From Kineococcus mangrovi (lineage in GTDB: Bacteria > Actinomycetota > Actinomycetes > Actinomycetales > Kineococcaceae), in assembly GCF_041320705.1 (NCBI RefSeq), contig NZ_JBGGTQ010000001.1:62001-126000 (forward strand): 64,000 nt of DNA, in the 5' to 3' direction. The notes beneath the pieces were generated by a model, which was not told where the DNA came from, ran no database searches, and saw nothing but the letters and a program-made list of their open reading frames with translations. Positions 1-7,459 of this stretch are shown in pieces; the stretch's first letter is position 1; the number at the start of each line of letters is the position of its first letter. The position numbers and the translations under genes are program-made.

Positions 1-864
1 CCGGTGACGCTCGTCGTCCTGGGCCTGGCCCAGCGGGTCCCCGGCCCGGCGGGGTCCGCCGTCGTGCTGGTCGCGCTGGCCGGGCTGGGGGCGGTGAGCG
101 TGGTCCGCGACTACCGCAGCCTCCTCGGCTTCACGGCCCTGACCGCCGTCGTCGTCGGCTGGCAGCTCGTGCGAGCGGGCCGCCGCGTCCGGCGGCGACC
201 GGGCCGGGCTCCCCTGGCCCCCTGGCTGGCCACGGGCGTGCTGCTCGCCCTGGCCGGGGTCGTGCTCTACCGGGCCGCCGAGCAGCTGCTGCTGTCCGGC
301 CTCCTGGGCCGGGAGCTGCAGCTGCGCTCCCAGGCCCAGGTCCAGGCCGCCGGGTCCCTGCTGGCCGGGGGCCGCCCGGAGTGGGCGGGCACCTGGCGGT
401 TGGTGCAGGACACGCCCGCCGGGTTCGGGCCCGGGGCCGTGCCGCGCCCGCACGACGTCACCGTCGCCCGGGAGGGGCTGGCCACGGTCGGGATCGGCCC
501 CGACAACGGCTACGTCGACCACTACATGTTCGGCGGGCAGTTCCGGCTGCACTCCACGGTGGCCGACGCCTGGTCGAACTTCGGCTGGGCCGGCGTCGCC
601 CTCACGCTGCTCGTGGGCGGGCTGATCGTCCACGCGCTCCTGACGCGGGTGGCCGCGGGCACCGCCTCGGCGCTCGTGGTGCTGCTGGGGCTGCGGGCGC
701 TGTGGGACCTGGCCGTCGGCCCGATGTACTCCGACCTGCCGGAGGTCCTCCTCGCCCTCGCCCTGGTGCTGCGGGCGCGTCCGGACCTCAGGCGGTGGGC
801 ACGGCCCCGGCCGCCGACGCGGGTCGACCTGCGGCGGCGGGTCCCCGCCGCCGTCGCGGGCTGA
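1..864 (+). CDS. O-antigen polymerase/ligase-like membrane protein (5' truncated)
   Basis: The reading frame is open to the left window edge, so the N-terminus is missing; the first possible start inside the window is GTG at 4. The visible 287 codons hold several hydrophobic helices, a periplasmic-loop-like stretch with GPDNGYVDHYM and HSTVADAWSNFGWAG (about residues 165-200), then more helices. Loops with GxxNxY and HNxxL/WxxxGxxG patterns before the last helices are typical of the Wzy/WaaL O-antigen ligase superfamily, which joins polysaccharide repeat units outside the membrane. The following glycosyltransferases support an exopolysaccharide role. The last 77 bp overlap tail-to-tail with the minus-strand gene ending at 788. 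The exact subfamily cannot be named without the N-terminus. Confidence 0.62.
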   Translation, partial: PVTLVVLGLAQRVPGPAGSAVVLVALAGLGAVSVVRDYRSLLGFTALTAVVVGWQLVRAGRRVRRRPGRAPLAPWLATGVLLALAGVVLYRAAEQLLLSGLLGRELQLRSQAQVQAAGSLLAGGRPEWAGTWRLVQDTPAGFGPGAVPRPHDVTVAREGLATVGIGPDNGYVDHYMFGGQFRLHSTVADAWSNFGWAGVALTLLVGGLIVHALLTRVAAGTASALVVLLGLRALWDLAVGPMYSDLPEVLLALALVLRARPDLRRWARPRPPTRVDLRRRVPAAVAG

Positions 865-1726
865 GCGCGAGCGCCCAGCCGGCCAGCGTCCCGCGCACCG
901 CGGCACGCACCGGTGCGCGGTCGGTGAGCAGGCGGCGCCACCCGTCGCGGCGCAGCACCTCCGCGGCGTAGCGCGGCGCCCCCAGGCCCTGCCGGAGCGC
1001 GACCCGCGCGCCCAGGTTGCGGCGGGCGAACAGCAACCGGTTGCGGCAGTGGAACTCCACGTACACCGGCGACTTGTGCGCACCCGCCTGGGTGCCACCC
1101 ACCGCGTGCACCGCGAGCAGGTCGCGGCGCACCGCGACCTCGCCCCCGGCGCGCTGGACGCGCAGGCTGAGGTCCACGTCCTCCCAGTACAGGAAGTACT
1201 CCGGGCAGAACCCGCCGACCGCCTCCCACAGGTCCCGGTGCACCGCCAGGCACGCCCCGGTGAGCCAGGGCACCAGGCCGGGCCCGGTGAGGCGGCCCGT
1301 GCGCCGGGTGCGCCCGGTCCGCAGCGAGACCTCCGCGCCGTCGAACCACACCCGGCCGTCCTCGCGGACGACGCGCGGGGCCACGAGCCGCGCGGGGTGC
1401 GCGCGCACCTCGGCGTGCAGGGCCGCCGCGACGGCCGGGTCCAGCCGCAGGTCCGGGTTGACGACGAGCAGGGCGTCGCACCCGGCGGCGAGGGCGCGCG
1501 CGGCACCGGCGTTCACCCCGGCGCCGAACCCGTCGTTGCCCGGCATCAGGACGACCTCCAGCCCGCGGCGCCGGCACAGCGCGACGACCGCCTCGCGGTG
1601 GGCCGCGGTGGAGAGGTTGTCCACGACCACGACGTGCCCCAGCGGGCGCAGGTCGTGGTGCAGCAGGTGCCGCTCGAGCACGACGGGGTCGCCGTAGTTG
1701 ACGACCACGACCCCCAGCCCGGTCAC
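788..1726 (-). CDS. Glycosyltransferase family 2 (rhamnosyltransferase-like)
   Basis: 312 aa, cytoplasmic. The GT-A fold begins immediately (GLGVVVVNYGDP). VVNPDLRLD near residue 90 is the nucleotide-sugar/metal site, and the acceptor-side motif TGACLAVHRDLWEAVGGF followed by YFLYWEDVDLSLR (about 160-195) is typical of rhamnosyltransferase-type GT2 enzymes. It probably adds a sugar to a lipid-linked exopolysaccharide unit. I chose GTG at 1726 because it overlaps the upstream gene's stop as GTGA and has a GGGGGG-type ribosome site about 7 nt upstream. The open frame extends further but is only shadow of the neighbouring gene. Its last 77 bp overlap the convergent gene on the other strand. Donor and acceptor sugars are unknown. 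Confidence 0.85.
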   Translation of the reverse strand: MTGLGVVVVNYGDPVVLERHLLHHDLRPLGHVVVVDNLSTAAHREAVVALCRRRGLEVVLMPGNDGFGAGVNAGAARALAAGCDALLVVNPDLRLDPAVAAALHAEVRAHPARLVAPRVVREDGRVWFDGAEVSLRTGRTRRTGRLTGPGLVPWLTGACLAVHRDLWEAVGGFCPEYFLYWEDVDLSLRVQRAGGEVAVRRDLLAVHAVGGTQAGAHKSPVYVEFHCRNRLLFARRNLGARVALRQGLGAPRYAAEVLRRDGWRRLLTDRAPVRAAVRGTLAGWALALSPRRRRGPAAAGRPASAAGAVPTA

Positions 1727-2877
1727 CGGGTACCCCCCGCGGCGGCGGTCCGCAGCCCCTCGACCAGACCGGCCCGGTACCGCTGCGGGGCGAAGCGTTC
1801 CGCCGCCACCGGGGCGTGCCGGGCCGCGCACGCCTGCAGGTCGGGCAGGGCGGCCGCCACCTCGGACACCGCGCGCGCCAGCGCCGCCGCGTCCCCCGGC
1901 GGCACCAGCCGGGCGCTGGGCACGCCGGCCACGGCCTCCGGCAGACCGCCGACGTCGCTGACCAGGACGGGCCGCCCCGCCAGCACCCCCTCCACGGCGG
2001 TGTTGCCGAACGGTTCGGGCAGCACCGACGGCACGAGCAGGACGTCGGCGCGGGCGAGGTGGGCGAAGACGTCGGGGTCGAAGCCGTGGACGCTGACCCG
2101 CCCCTGGAAGACCTCCCGGCCCAACCGGTCGGCCAGTTCCCGGCCGAAGTCGGCGTGCTCGCCGAAGACGTCGCCGACGAGGTCCAGGTGGGCGTCCAGG
2201 CCGTCGGCCAGCACCTGCGCGAACGCGTCGAGGGCGACGAGGACGCCCTTGCGGCGCGAGAGCCGGCCCACGTACAGCAGCCGCAGCCTCCCGCCGGCGG
2301 GCCCGGCCGCCACCGGCGCGGAAGGGCCCTGGACGCCGTTGGGCAGCACGCTGGACCGCGAGGCCAGCACCGGCCACGACCGCGCCAGCACCGCGCGGGA
2401 GAACTCGCTGTTGACGAGCAGGTGGCTCGCGGCCAGCAGCGGCGCCGCCAGCGCCCGCTGGAGGGGCACCGCGGCCCGGGACTCGGCCTCGTGGACGTGG
2501 CAGACGACGGGGACCCCCTGCGCGCGGGCCAGCAGGACCCACGTCGGCAGCGTCAGCGTGCTCACGTAGACCACGTCCGGACGCAGCCGGCGCAGCAGCG
2601 CCCCGTCGCGGGCGGCGGCCACCGCGCACCGCCCGGCCAGCCCCAGCAGCCCCCGCGCCGTCAGCGCGGACTTGCGCAGCACCGGGACCGGCCGCACGAG
2701 GACGCGGGCGCCCGCCGAGCGCGCGAGGTCGACGAGGGGACCGTCCTCGGGGACCACGAGCAGGGCCCGGTCCCCGGCCGCGACGAGCGCACGGACGGAC
2801 TCCAGGAGCATCCGGTCGGAGCCGTACAGCCCCGCACCGGGGTGGACGAGCAGGACGCGCAGGGGGGTCCTGCTCAC
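1723..2877 (-). CDS. Glycosyltransferase family 4
   Basis: 384 aa GT-B enzyme. The N-terminal half starts RVLLVHPGAGLYGSDRML; the C-terminal half has LRLLYVGRLSRRKGV (about 205-220), the donor-binding core of GT4, and the EPFGNTAVEGVLAG motif (about 300) holding the EX7E pair that binds the nucleotide sugar. It probably extends an exopolysaccharide chain at the membrane inner face. The GTG start at 2877 overlaps the stop of the secreted-protein gene as GTGA, and its own stop overlaps the next GT2 gene in the same way, so the three genes should be translationally coupled. The sugar specificity is not readable from sequence. Confidence 0.88.
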   Translation of the reverse strand: MSRTPLRVLLVHPGAGLYGSDRMLLESVRALVAAGDRALLVVPEDGPLVDLARSAGARVLVRPVPVLRKSALTARGLLGLAGRCAVAAARDGALLRRLRPDVVYVSTLTLPTWVLLARAQGVPVVCHVHEAESRAAVPLQRALAAPLLAASHLLVNSEFSRAVLARSWPVLASRSSVLPNGVQGPSAPVAAGPAGGRLRLLYVGRLSRRKGVLVALDAFAQVLADGLDAHLDLVGDVFGEHADFGRELADRLGREVFQGRVSVHGFDPDVFAHLARADVLLVPSVLPEPFGNTAVEGVLAGRPVLVSDVGGLPEAVAGVPSARLVPPGDAAALARAVSEVAAALPDLQACAARHAPVAAERFAPQRYRAGLVEGLRTAAAGGTR

Positions 2878-5168
2878 CCCTGCCCGCCGTCGGTGACGAC
2901 CAGGTCGTCGTAGGAGGCGCGGACCGAGGTGGTCTCGGCCCCGCTGGACAGGTAGGTGGACAGCGCCGGCGACCCCGGCACCTGCAGGGCGGCCGTCGCG
3001 TCCGTCGCGCTGACCTGCCAGCCGGCCGGTTCGGCCGTCCCGGCGGGCCACGCCTTGGCCTTCAGGACGGTGGGGTTCGTCCCGCTCACCTGCGTGCGCA
3101 GGCGCAGCCTGGTCCCCGCGGAGGCGGTGAGGCCCGCCAGCGTGACCGACGCCAGGTCCGTCTGCGTGCCGGCGACCTTGCGGGTCAGCGTCAGCGACAC
3201 GGGTCGACCGGCCACCTGCCGGATCGACGCCCGGTAGTCGTCGCTGGCGCCGAGACGTCGCCCGTGGGCGGTGGAGACGACCCCGCCGGCCGCGGGCAGC
3301 CGGTCGGCCCAGGTCGTCACCGTCACGTCGGCCCCGGTCCCCACGACCCCACCGAGCTTCGCCGTGGTCAGCCGGTTGCGCGGCGACGTCATCTGCCCCG
3401 CGCCGGAGGCGACCCGGAAGTTCGAGGTCCCGCCGACCACGCTCCAGGCCCCGCCCGGGCTCGCGCTGCCCCAGCCCCCGGTGACGCTGCGGGAGAAGGA
3501 GTCCGCGGCGAGGGACACGGGGTCGGCGCGCCCGCCGACGGTGATCGAGGCCGGCACCGAGTTCGTCGAGTTCCCGTCGGCGTCGTCGGCGTAGACGCGG
3601 TAGGTGTGCGTGGACCCCGGCTCCAGCCCGGTGTCGGTGAACTCCGCCGTCGGCCGGTCCCACCACGTCGAGGCGGCCGTGACGACCCCCACGGGGGTGG
3701 CGAGGTCACCGTCGCGCACCACGCGGTAGCGCAGGTCGCGCGTCTCGGGGTCCCAGGTCGTGCGCCAGCTCACGCGGACCGCGCCGCTCGCGGTCGACGT
3801 CAGCGCCGGGGCGAAGTCGGCCTGGTACGTCGGCCCCTCCCGGTTCGGGGCGATGGTCCGCACGGCCATCCGCACGATCCCCTGCTGGGCCACGTTGTTG
3901 ACCTTCGGGAACTCCCCGCCGAGGGAGACGTAGCTGCCGTTGCCGGTCACCGACCAGGCGGCCTGCACCTGGCCGGTGAACGTCCCGACGTCCAGCGTGG
4001 GCCACCAGTTCAGCAACCCGGGGGCCGGTTTCCCGGCGAAGGTCCCCTTGGAGTTGGTGCCGCGGGCGTCCGCGGTGGTCGCCAGGGCCCGCTGGTAGCC
4101 GTAGGGGTCGGTCTGGGGCCAGCCGCCGATGGGCGAGCAGTCGTGGGGGTGCCCGACGGTGTAGACGACCCCGCCGATGGGCTGGACGGAGTACGTGTCC
4201 CCGCTGCACCCGGCGACCCAGCGGATCGCGCCGGTGCTCCCGTCGGCCGCGAAGCTCCCCTCGAAGTTCCCCTCCCCGGAGGACTTGTACTGGTAGCCCG
4301 TGCCGTAGACGGTGGCCCCGTCGGTGGCGAGGGAGTAGATCGCGGCGTCCGCCCCGGCGTTGCGGACCACGCTCGACGCCGCCCACGGCCGGGTCGCGCC
4401 CGTCACCGGGTCCAGGGCTCCCGTGCCGTAGTGGTTCTCCCCGTTGAGCGTCGTGAACCGGCCCGCGGCCACGACGGACCCGCTGGTGGGCACGACGAGG
4501 CCGAACACCTCGTTGTCGGCGGCCGGCGCCCAGGGCAGCAGGGCGCCCGTGGCGGCGGAGAACGCGGCCAGGCGGCTGCGGGCCGTCTTGTTCGCGACCG
4601 AGAACTGCCCGCCGACGTAGACGGTGCCGCCCGTGGCGACCACGGCGCGGGCGCGGTAGTCGACCTGCGGGTTGAACCCGGGGACCAGCGCGCCGGTCCG
4701 GGCGTCGAGCGCGGCGATGCGGTACCTGTTCTGGCCGTTGGCCTTCGTGAAGTTCCCCACGACGTACACGCGGGACCCGTCGGGTGAGGAGGTGATGCCC
4801 AGCCCGTCGGCGTTCAGCGAGGCGTCGAACGTCGTGAGGAGCTTCCCCGTCACGAGGTCGTAGGCCAGGATGTTGGCGCGCGGGACCTCCCCGGTGCCCG
4901 CCGGGGCGCCGGCGGGACGGGCGCTGGTGAACCTGCCCGTGACGTAGACGGTGTTCCCCACCGTCGTCTGCGCCCACACGACCCCGTCGATCTGCACGGT
5001 CGGCAGCACGTCGGCGGTGACCGTGGGCGGCGTCGAACGGTCCCCGGTGGCCGCGGACGCGCGCTCGCGGCCGGTCGCGGGTCCGCCGGCGAACGCCAGC
5101 GCGACCACGAGCGCGGCCAGCGCGGCGAGCAGGACGCGGCGGGGCGCCCGGGCGCCGAGGCTGTTCAT
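2874..5168 (-). CDS. Secreted beta-propeller / fibronectin III / C-terminal sandwich-like protein
   Basis: 764 aa. A signal peptide is clear (RRVLLAALAALVVALAFAGG). Residues about 45-450 contain repeated blades of the form VYVxGxFxxxNG...RIAALDxxTGxLxP, like a beta-propeller. Residues about 455-550 look like a fibronectin type III domain (RYRVVRDGD, TYRVYADDADGNSTNS). Residues about 555-764 form a beta-rich module beginning DSFSRSVTGGWG that is recognisably related to residues 52-255 of the alginate-lyase-like protein at 7460-9538. The ATG at 5168 has a GGGGAG ribosome site. It sits in the exopolysaccharide operon and is GTGA-coupled to the GT4 gene, suggesting an extracellular polysaccharide-binding role. 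No catalytic residues were recognised. Confidence 0.8.
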   Translation of the reverse strand: MNSLGARAPRRVLLAALAALVVALAFAGGPATGRERASAATGDRSTPPTVTADVLPTVQIDGVVWAQTTVGNTVYVTGRFTSARPAGAPAGTGEVPRANILAYDLVTGKLLTTFDASLNADGLGITSSPDGSRVYVVGNFTKANGQNRYRIAALDARTGALVPGFNPQVDYRARAVVATGGTVYVGGQFSVANKTARSRLAAFSAATGALLPWAPAADNEVFGLVVPTSGSVVAAGRFTTLNGENHYGTGALDPVTGATRPWAASSVVRNAGADAAIYSLATDGATVYGTGYQYKSSGEGNFEGSFAADGSTGAIRWVAGCSGDTYSVQPIGGVVYTVGHPHDCSPIGGWPQTDPYGYQRALATTADARGTNSKGTFAGKPAPGLLNWWPTLDVGTFTGQVQAAWSVTGNGSYVSLGGEFPKVNNVAQQGIVRMAVRTIAPNREGPTYQADFAPALTSTASGAVRVSWRTTWDPETRDLRYRVVRDGDLATPVGVVTAASTWWDRPTAEFTDTGLEPGSTHTYRVYADDADGNSTNSVPASITVGGRADPVSLAADSFSRSVTGGWGSASPGGAWSVVGGTSNFRVASGAGQMTSPRNRLTTAKLGGVVGTGADVTVTTWADRLPAAGGVVSTAHGRRLGASDDYRASIRQVAGRPVSLTLTRKVAGTQTDLASVTLAGLTASAGTRLRLRTQVSGTNPTVLKAKAWPAGTAEPAGWQVSATDATAALQVPGSPALSTYLSSGAETTSVRASYDDLVVTDGGQG

Positions 5169-5217
5169 CTGTTCTCCCCTGCTGCCGCCTCGCCGGCGAC
5201 GTTCGTGACGGTCGGGA

Positions 5218-5913
5218 TCAGACGTCGACGGTGACGGTGTCGGTCGAGCTCACCGAGGTGATCTCGAGCGTCGTGGAACGGGCGGTGCCCTGCGGGATCG
5301 AGTAGACGAAGGTGGCCTGCGCCGAGGCCCCGGTCTCCAGGACACCCGTGGGAGCGGAGTACGGGGGACCCTCCATCGCCGTCGCGGGCGACCCGTCCGG
5401 CCGGGTCGCGGTCACCCGCACGCCGTCGAGGTCGACCGGGTCGGGCGAGAGGTTCGTGAACGTGAGCTGGACGACCATGCCCGGGCCGCTGACCTCCCCG
5501 GGGTAGACGGCGGTGACCTGCGCCTCGCTCACCGACGTCACCGTCACCGTCAGGCCCTCGCTGAAGCGGGCAGGGGTCCGCACCGGCACCGGGGGCAGCG
5601 TGCGGGTGCCGACGACGTCGGCGGTCGCGGCCTCCTCGGGGCCCGGTGGCGCGTCCGTGGGTGCCGCCGGCCCCGCGGACGTCGTCGGCGGGATCTCCGG
5701 CGGGCTGCTCGGCGGGCCGCTCGGTGGGGTCGTCACCGGGTCGCTCGAGGCGCCGGTGGCCGGGCCGGCGGTGGTCGTCGGGGCACCGGCCGTGCTCGTC
5801 GACGTGCTGCCGGGCGCCGAGCACGCGACCAGGGGCGCCAGGCACAGGACCGCGCCCGTCAGCCCGGCCGCGAACCGGCGTGCGGGACGGTGGGGGGATC
5901 GGGTGGGGTTCAC
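5218..5913 (-). CDS. Lipoprotein with Pro/Thr-rich linker and DUF4352-like domain
   Basis: 231 aa. The N-terminus is a lipoprotein signal (RRFAAGLTGAVLCLAPLVAC) with Cys in a lipobox (LVAC), so it should be anchored on the outer face of the membrane. A Pro/Thr/Ser/Ala-rich linker spans about residues 32-100. The C-terminal ~120 residues (FSEGLTVTVTSV ... VVQLTFTNLSPDPVDLDGV) resemble the immunoglobulin-like DUF4352 telokin fold. GTG at 5913 overlaps the upstream GT4 stop as GTGA. 49 nt separate it from the secreted propeller protein downstream. Its function is unknown; position suggests a role in capsule assembly or attachment. Confidence 0.75.
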   Translation of the reverse strand: MNPTRSPHRPARRFAAGLTGAVLCLAPLVACSAPGSTSTSTAGAPTTTAGPATGASSDPVTTPPSGPPSSPPEIPPTTSAGPAAPTDAPPGPEEAATADVVGTRTLPPVPVRTPARFSEGLTVTVTSVSEAQVTAVYPGEVSGPGMVVQLTFTNLSPDPVDLDGVRVTATRPDGSPATAMEGPPYSAPTGVLETGASAQATFVYSIPQGTARSTTLEITSVSSTDTVTVDV

Positions 5914-7262
5914 CGGCTGCTCCGACGCGCTCGGGGTTCGAGGTGGGGCTCGTGGTCGTGGGTCTCCAGCGCGCTCAGGTCCAGGCGCCCGAGGTCGGGC
6001 TGACCGGCGTGCGGGTGCTCGTGCCCCGGCGCGGCCGCGCCGAGGTCGACGACGGAGGCGTCCTGGCCGCCCCGGACGGGCAGCGCCCGCCCGGCCAGCC
6101 GCAGGCACAGGTCCTCGTAGCCGTCGGCGACGTCGTCCCAGTCGTAGTTGGCGGCGCGGAAGCGGCTGGCCCGGCCCCGGTCGCGGACCCCGGCCTCGTC
6201 GTCCTCGGCGGCCTCGACCGCGGCGGTGACGTCGGCCGCGGTCCGCCAGTAGGTGCCCGCCGCGCCGAGGACCTCGCGGTTGAAGTCCACGTCGAAGGCG
6301 TCCACGGCGGTCCCCGCGCCGATCGCCCGCAGCAGCGAGGGGTTCGTCCCGCCGACGCTGTGGCCGTGCAGGTACGTGCAGGCCCCCGCGTAGAGCTGGT
6401 CGAGCAGGTCCTGGTCCCAGACCCCGCCGACGAGGCGCACGCGCTGGTCGGCGAGGGCGCGGACCCGGGCGGTGTAGGCGTCGGAGTAGGGGGCGGACCC
6501 CACGACCACGAGCGGTTTGCGCGCCCGGGACGCCACGTAGCCCTCGACGACGACGTCGACGTGGTTCTCCGGTTCGAAGCGGGCGACGACGAGGTGGTAG
6601 CCGCCCGGGACCAGGCCCATCGTGGCGAGCCGGCGCCGGTCCCCGCCGCCCTCGACGACGGGCGCGCCGTAGCGGATGAGCGTCGTGCCGGCGTCGAACC
6701 GGGCCCGGTAGTGGTCCGCGATGCCCTGGGCGTCGGCGATGAGGGCGTCGGAGTGCCGGACGGCGAACGCCTCGGCCCAGCGGTAGTAGCGCCGGCCGGC
6801 GGGCCCCCACTTGGCGCGCTTCCACTCCAGGCCGTCGACGTGGGTGGCGACGGGCACACCGGCCGCCCGCAGGACCGGGAGGAAGGGCGCGTTGGCGCAG
6901 TTGAAGACGACGGCGGCGTCGACGGCGGGCGCCGCGCCGCGGTCGCCGCGGGGCAGTCGGCCGCGCACCTGCGCGGCGCTCAGGTGGCAGGTGGCGAGCG
7001 CCGAGCGGCTGAGGGTCTCCAGGGAGCGGCGCCGCACGGCGGGCAGCGGAACGAGCTCCATGCCGCGGTGCTCGTGGACGGGCCCGGCGCCGTCCTCGGG
7101 ACGGGCGCCGTAGACGAGGACGCGGTGACCGCGGTCGACGAGCCGGGAGCCGACCTCCTCGACGCAGGTCTCGAAGCCCCCGTAGCGGGCGGGGACCCCT
7201 CGGGTCCCCAGCAGAGCGATGCGCAGTCCGTCGGTCGACGGCCCACGGGCGTGGCTGATCAT
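5910..7262 (-). CDS. Glycosyltransferase family 4 with DUF1972 N-terminus
   Basis: 450 aa. It begins LRIALLGTRGVPARYGGFET, the hallmark of DUF1972-type GT4 enzymes (WsaF/rhamnosyltransferase-like). The C-terminal Rossmann half carries FEPENHVDVVVEGY, matching the EX7E donor motif, and HSVGGTNPSLLRAIGAG. This is typical of an early sugar transferase of an exopolysaccharide cluster. I chose ATG at 7262 rather than the in-frame start at 7313 because a GGGGGGAA ribosome site lies 7 nt before it. The stop overlaps the lipoprotein start (GTGA). The gene is first in the minus-strand set that runs down to 788. Confidence 0.85.
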   Translation of the reverse strand: MISHARGPSTDGLRIALLGTRGVPARYGGFETCVEEVGSRLVDRGHRVLVYGARPEDGAGPVHEHRGMELVPLPAVRRRSLETLSRSALATCHLSAAQVRGRLPRGDRGAAPAVDAAVVFNCANAPFLPVLRAAGVPVATHVDGLEWKRAKWGPAGRRYYRWAEAFAVRHSDALIADAQGIADHYRARFDAGTTLIRYGAPVVEGGGDRRRLATMGLVPGGYHLVVARFEPENHVDVVVEGYVASRARKPLVVVGSAPYSDAYTARVRALADQRVRLVGGVWDQDLLDQLYAGACTYLHGHSVGGTNPSLLRAIGAGTAVDAFDVDFNREVLGAAGTYWRTAADVTAAVEAAEDDEAGVRDRGRASRFRAANYDWDDVADGYEDLCLRLAGRALPVRGGQDASVVDLGAAAPGHEHPHAGQPDLGRLDLSALETHDHEPHLEPRARRSSR

Positions 7263-7388
7263 CGAGTTGTTCCCCCCATCCGCGACCACCCCTGTACGCG
7301 GAGTGATGACCATAGCCCGGACGGGCGGGTAGCGGGAGGGCCCCCCGAAGTTCCGGCGTGTCGCGGTGCGTCGCCGGCCGGGAACGCA

Positions 7389-7422
7389 CGACGCCCCGGG
7401 ACCTGACGGTCCCGGGGCGTCG
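7389..7422 (-). terminator. Strong hairpin terminator after the alginate-lyase-like gene
   Basis: A perfect 15-bp inverted repeat (cgacgccccgggacc at 7389-7403 and its complement at 7408-7422) with a 4-nt tgac loop lies 38 nt past the stop at 7460. There is no clear U-run, as is common for actinobacterial terminators. It isolates this gene from the glycosyltransferase operon starting at 7262. Confidence 0.8.
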
Positions 7423-7459
7423 ACGGTGTCCCCTCGTGCGCGGCGCGCGGTGCCCGGCC

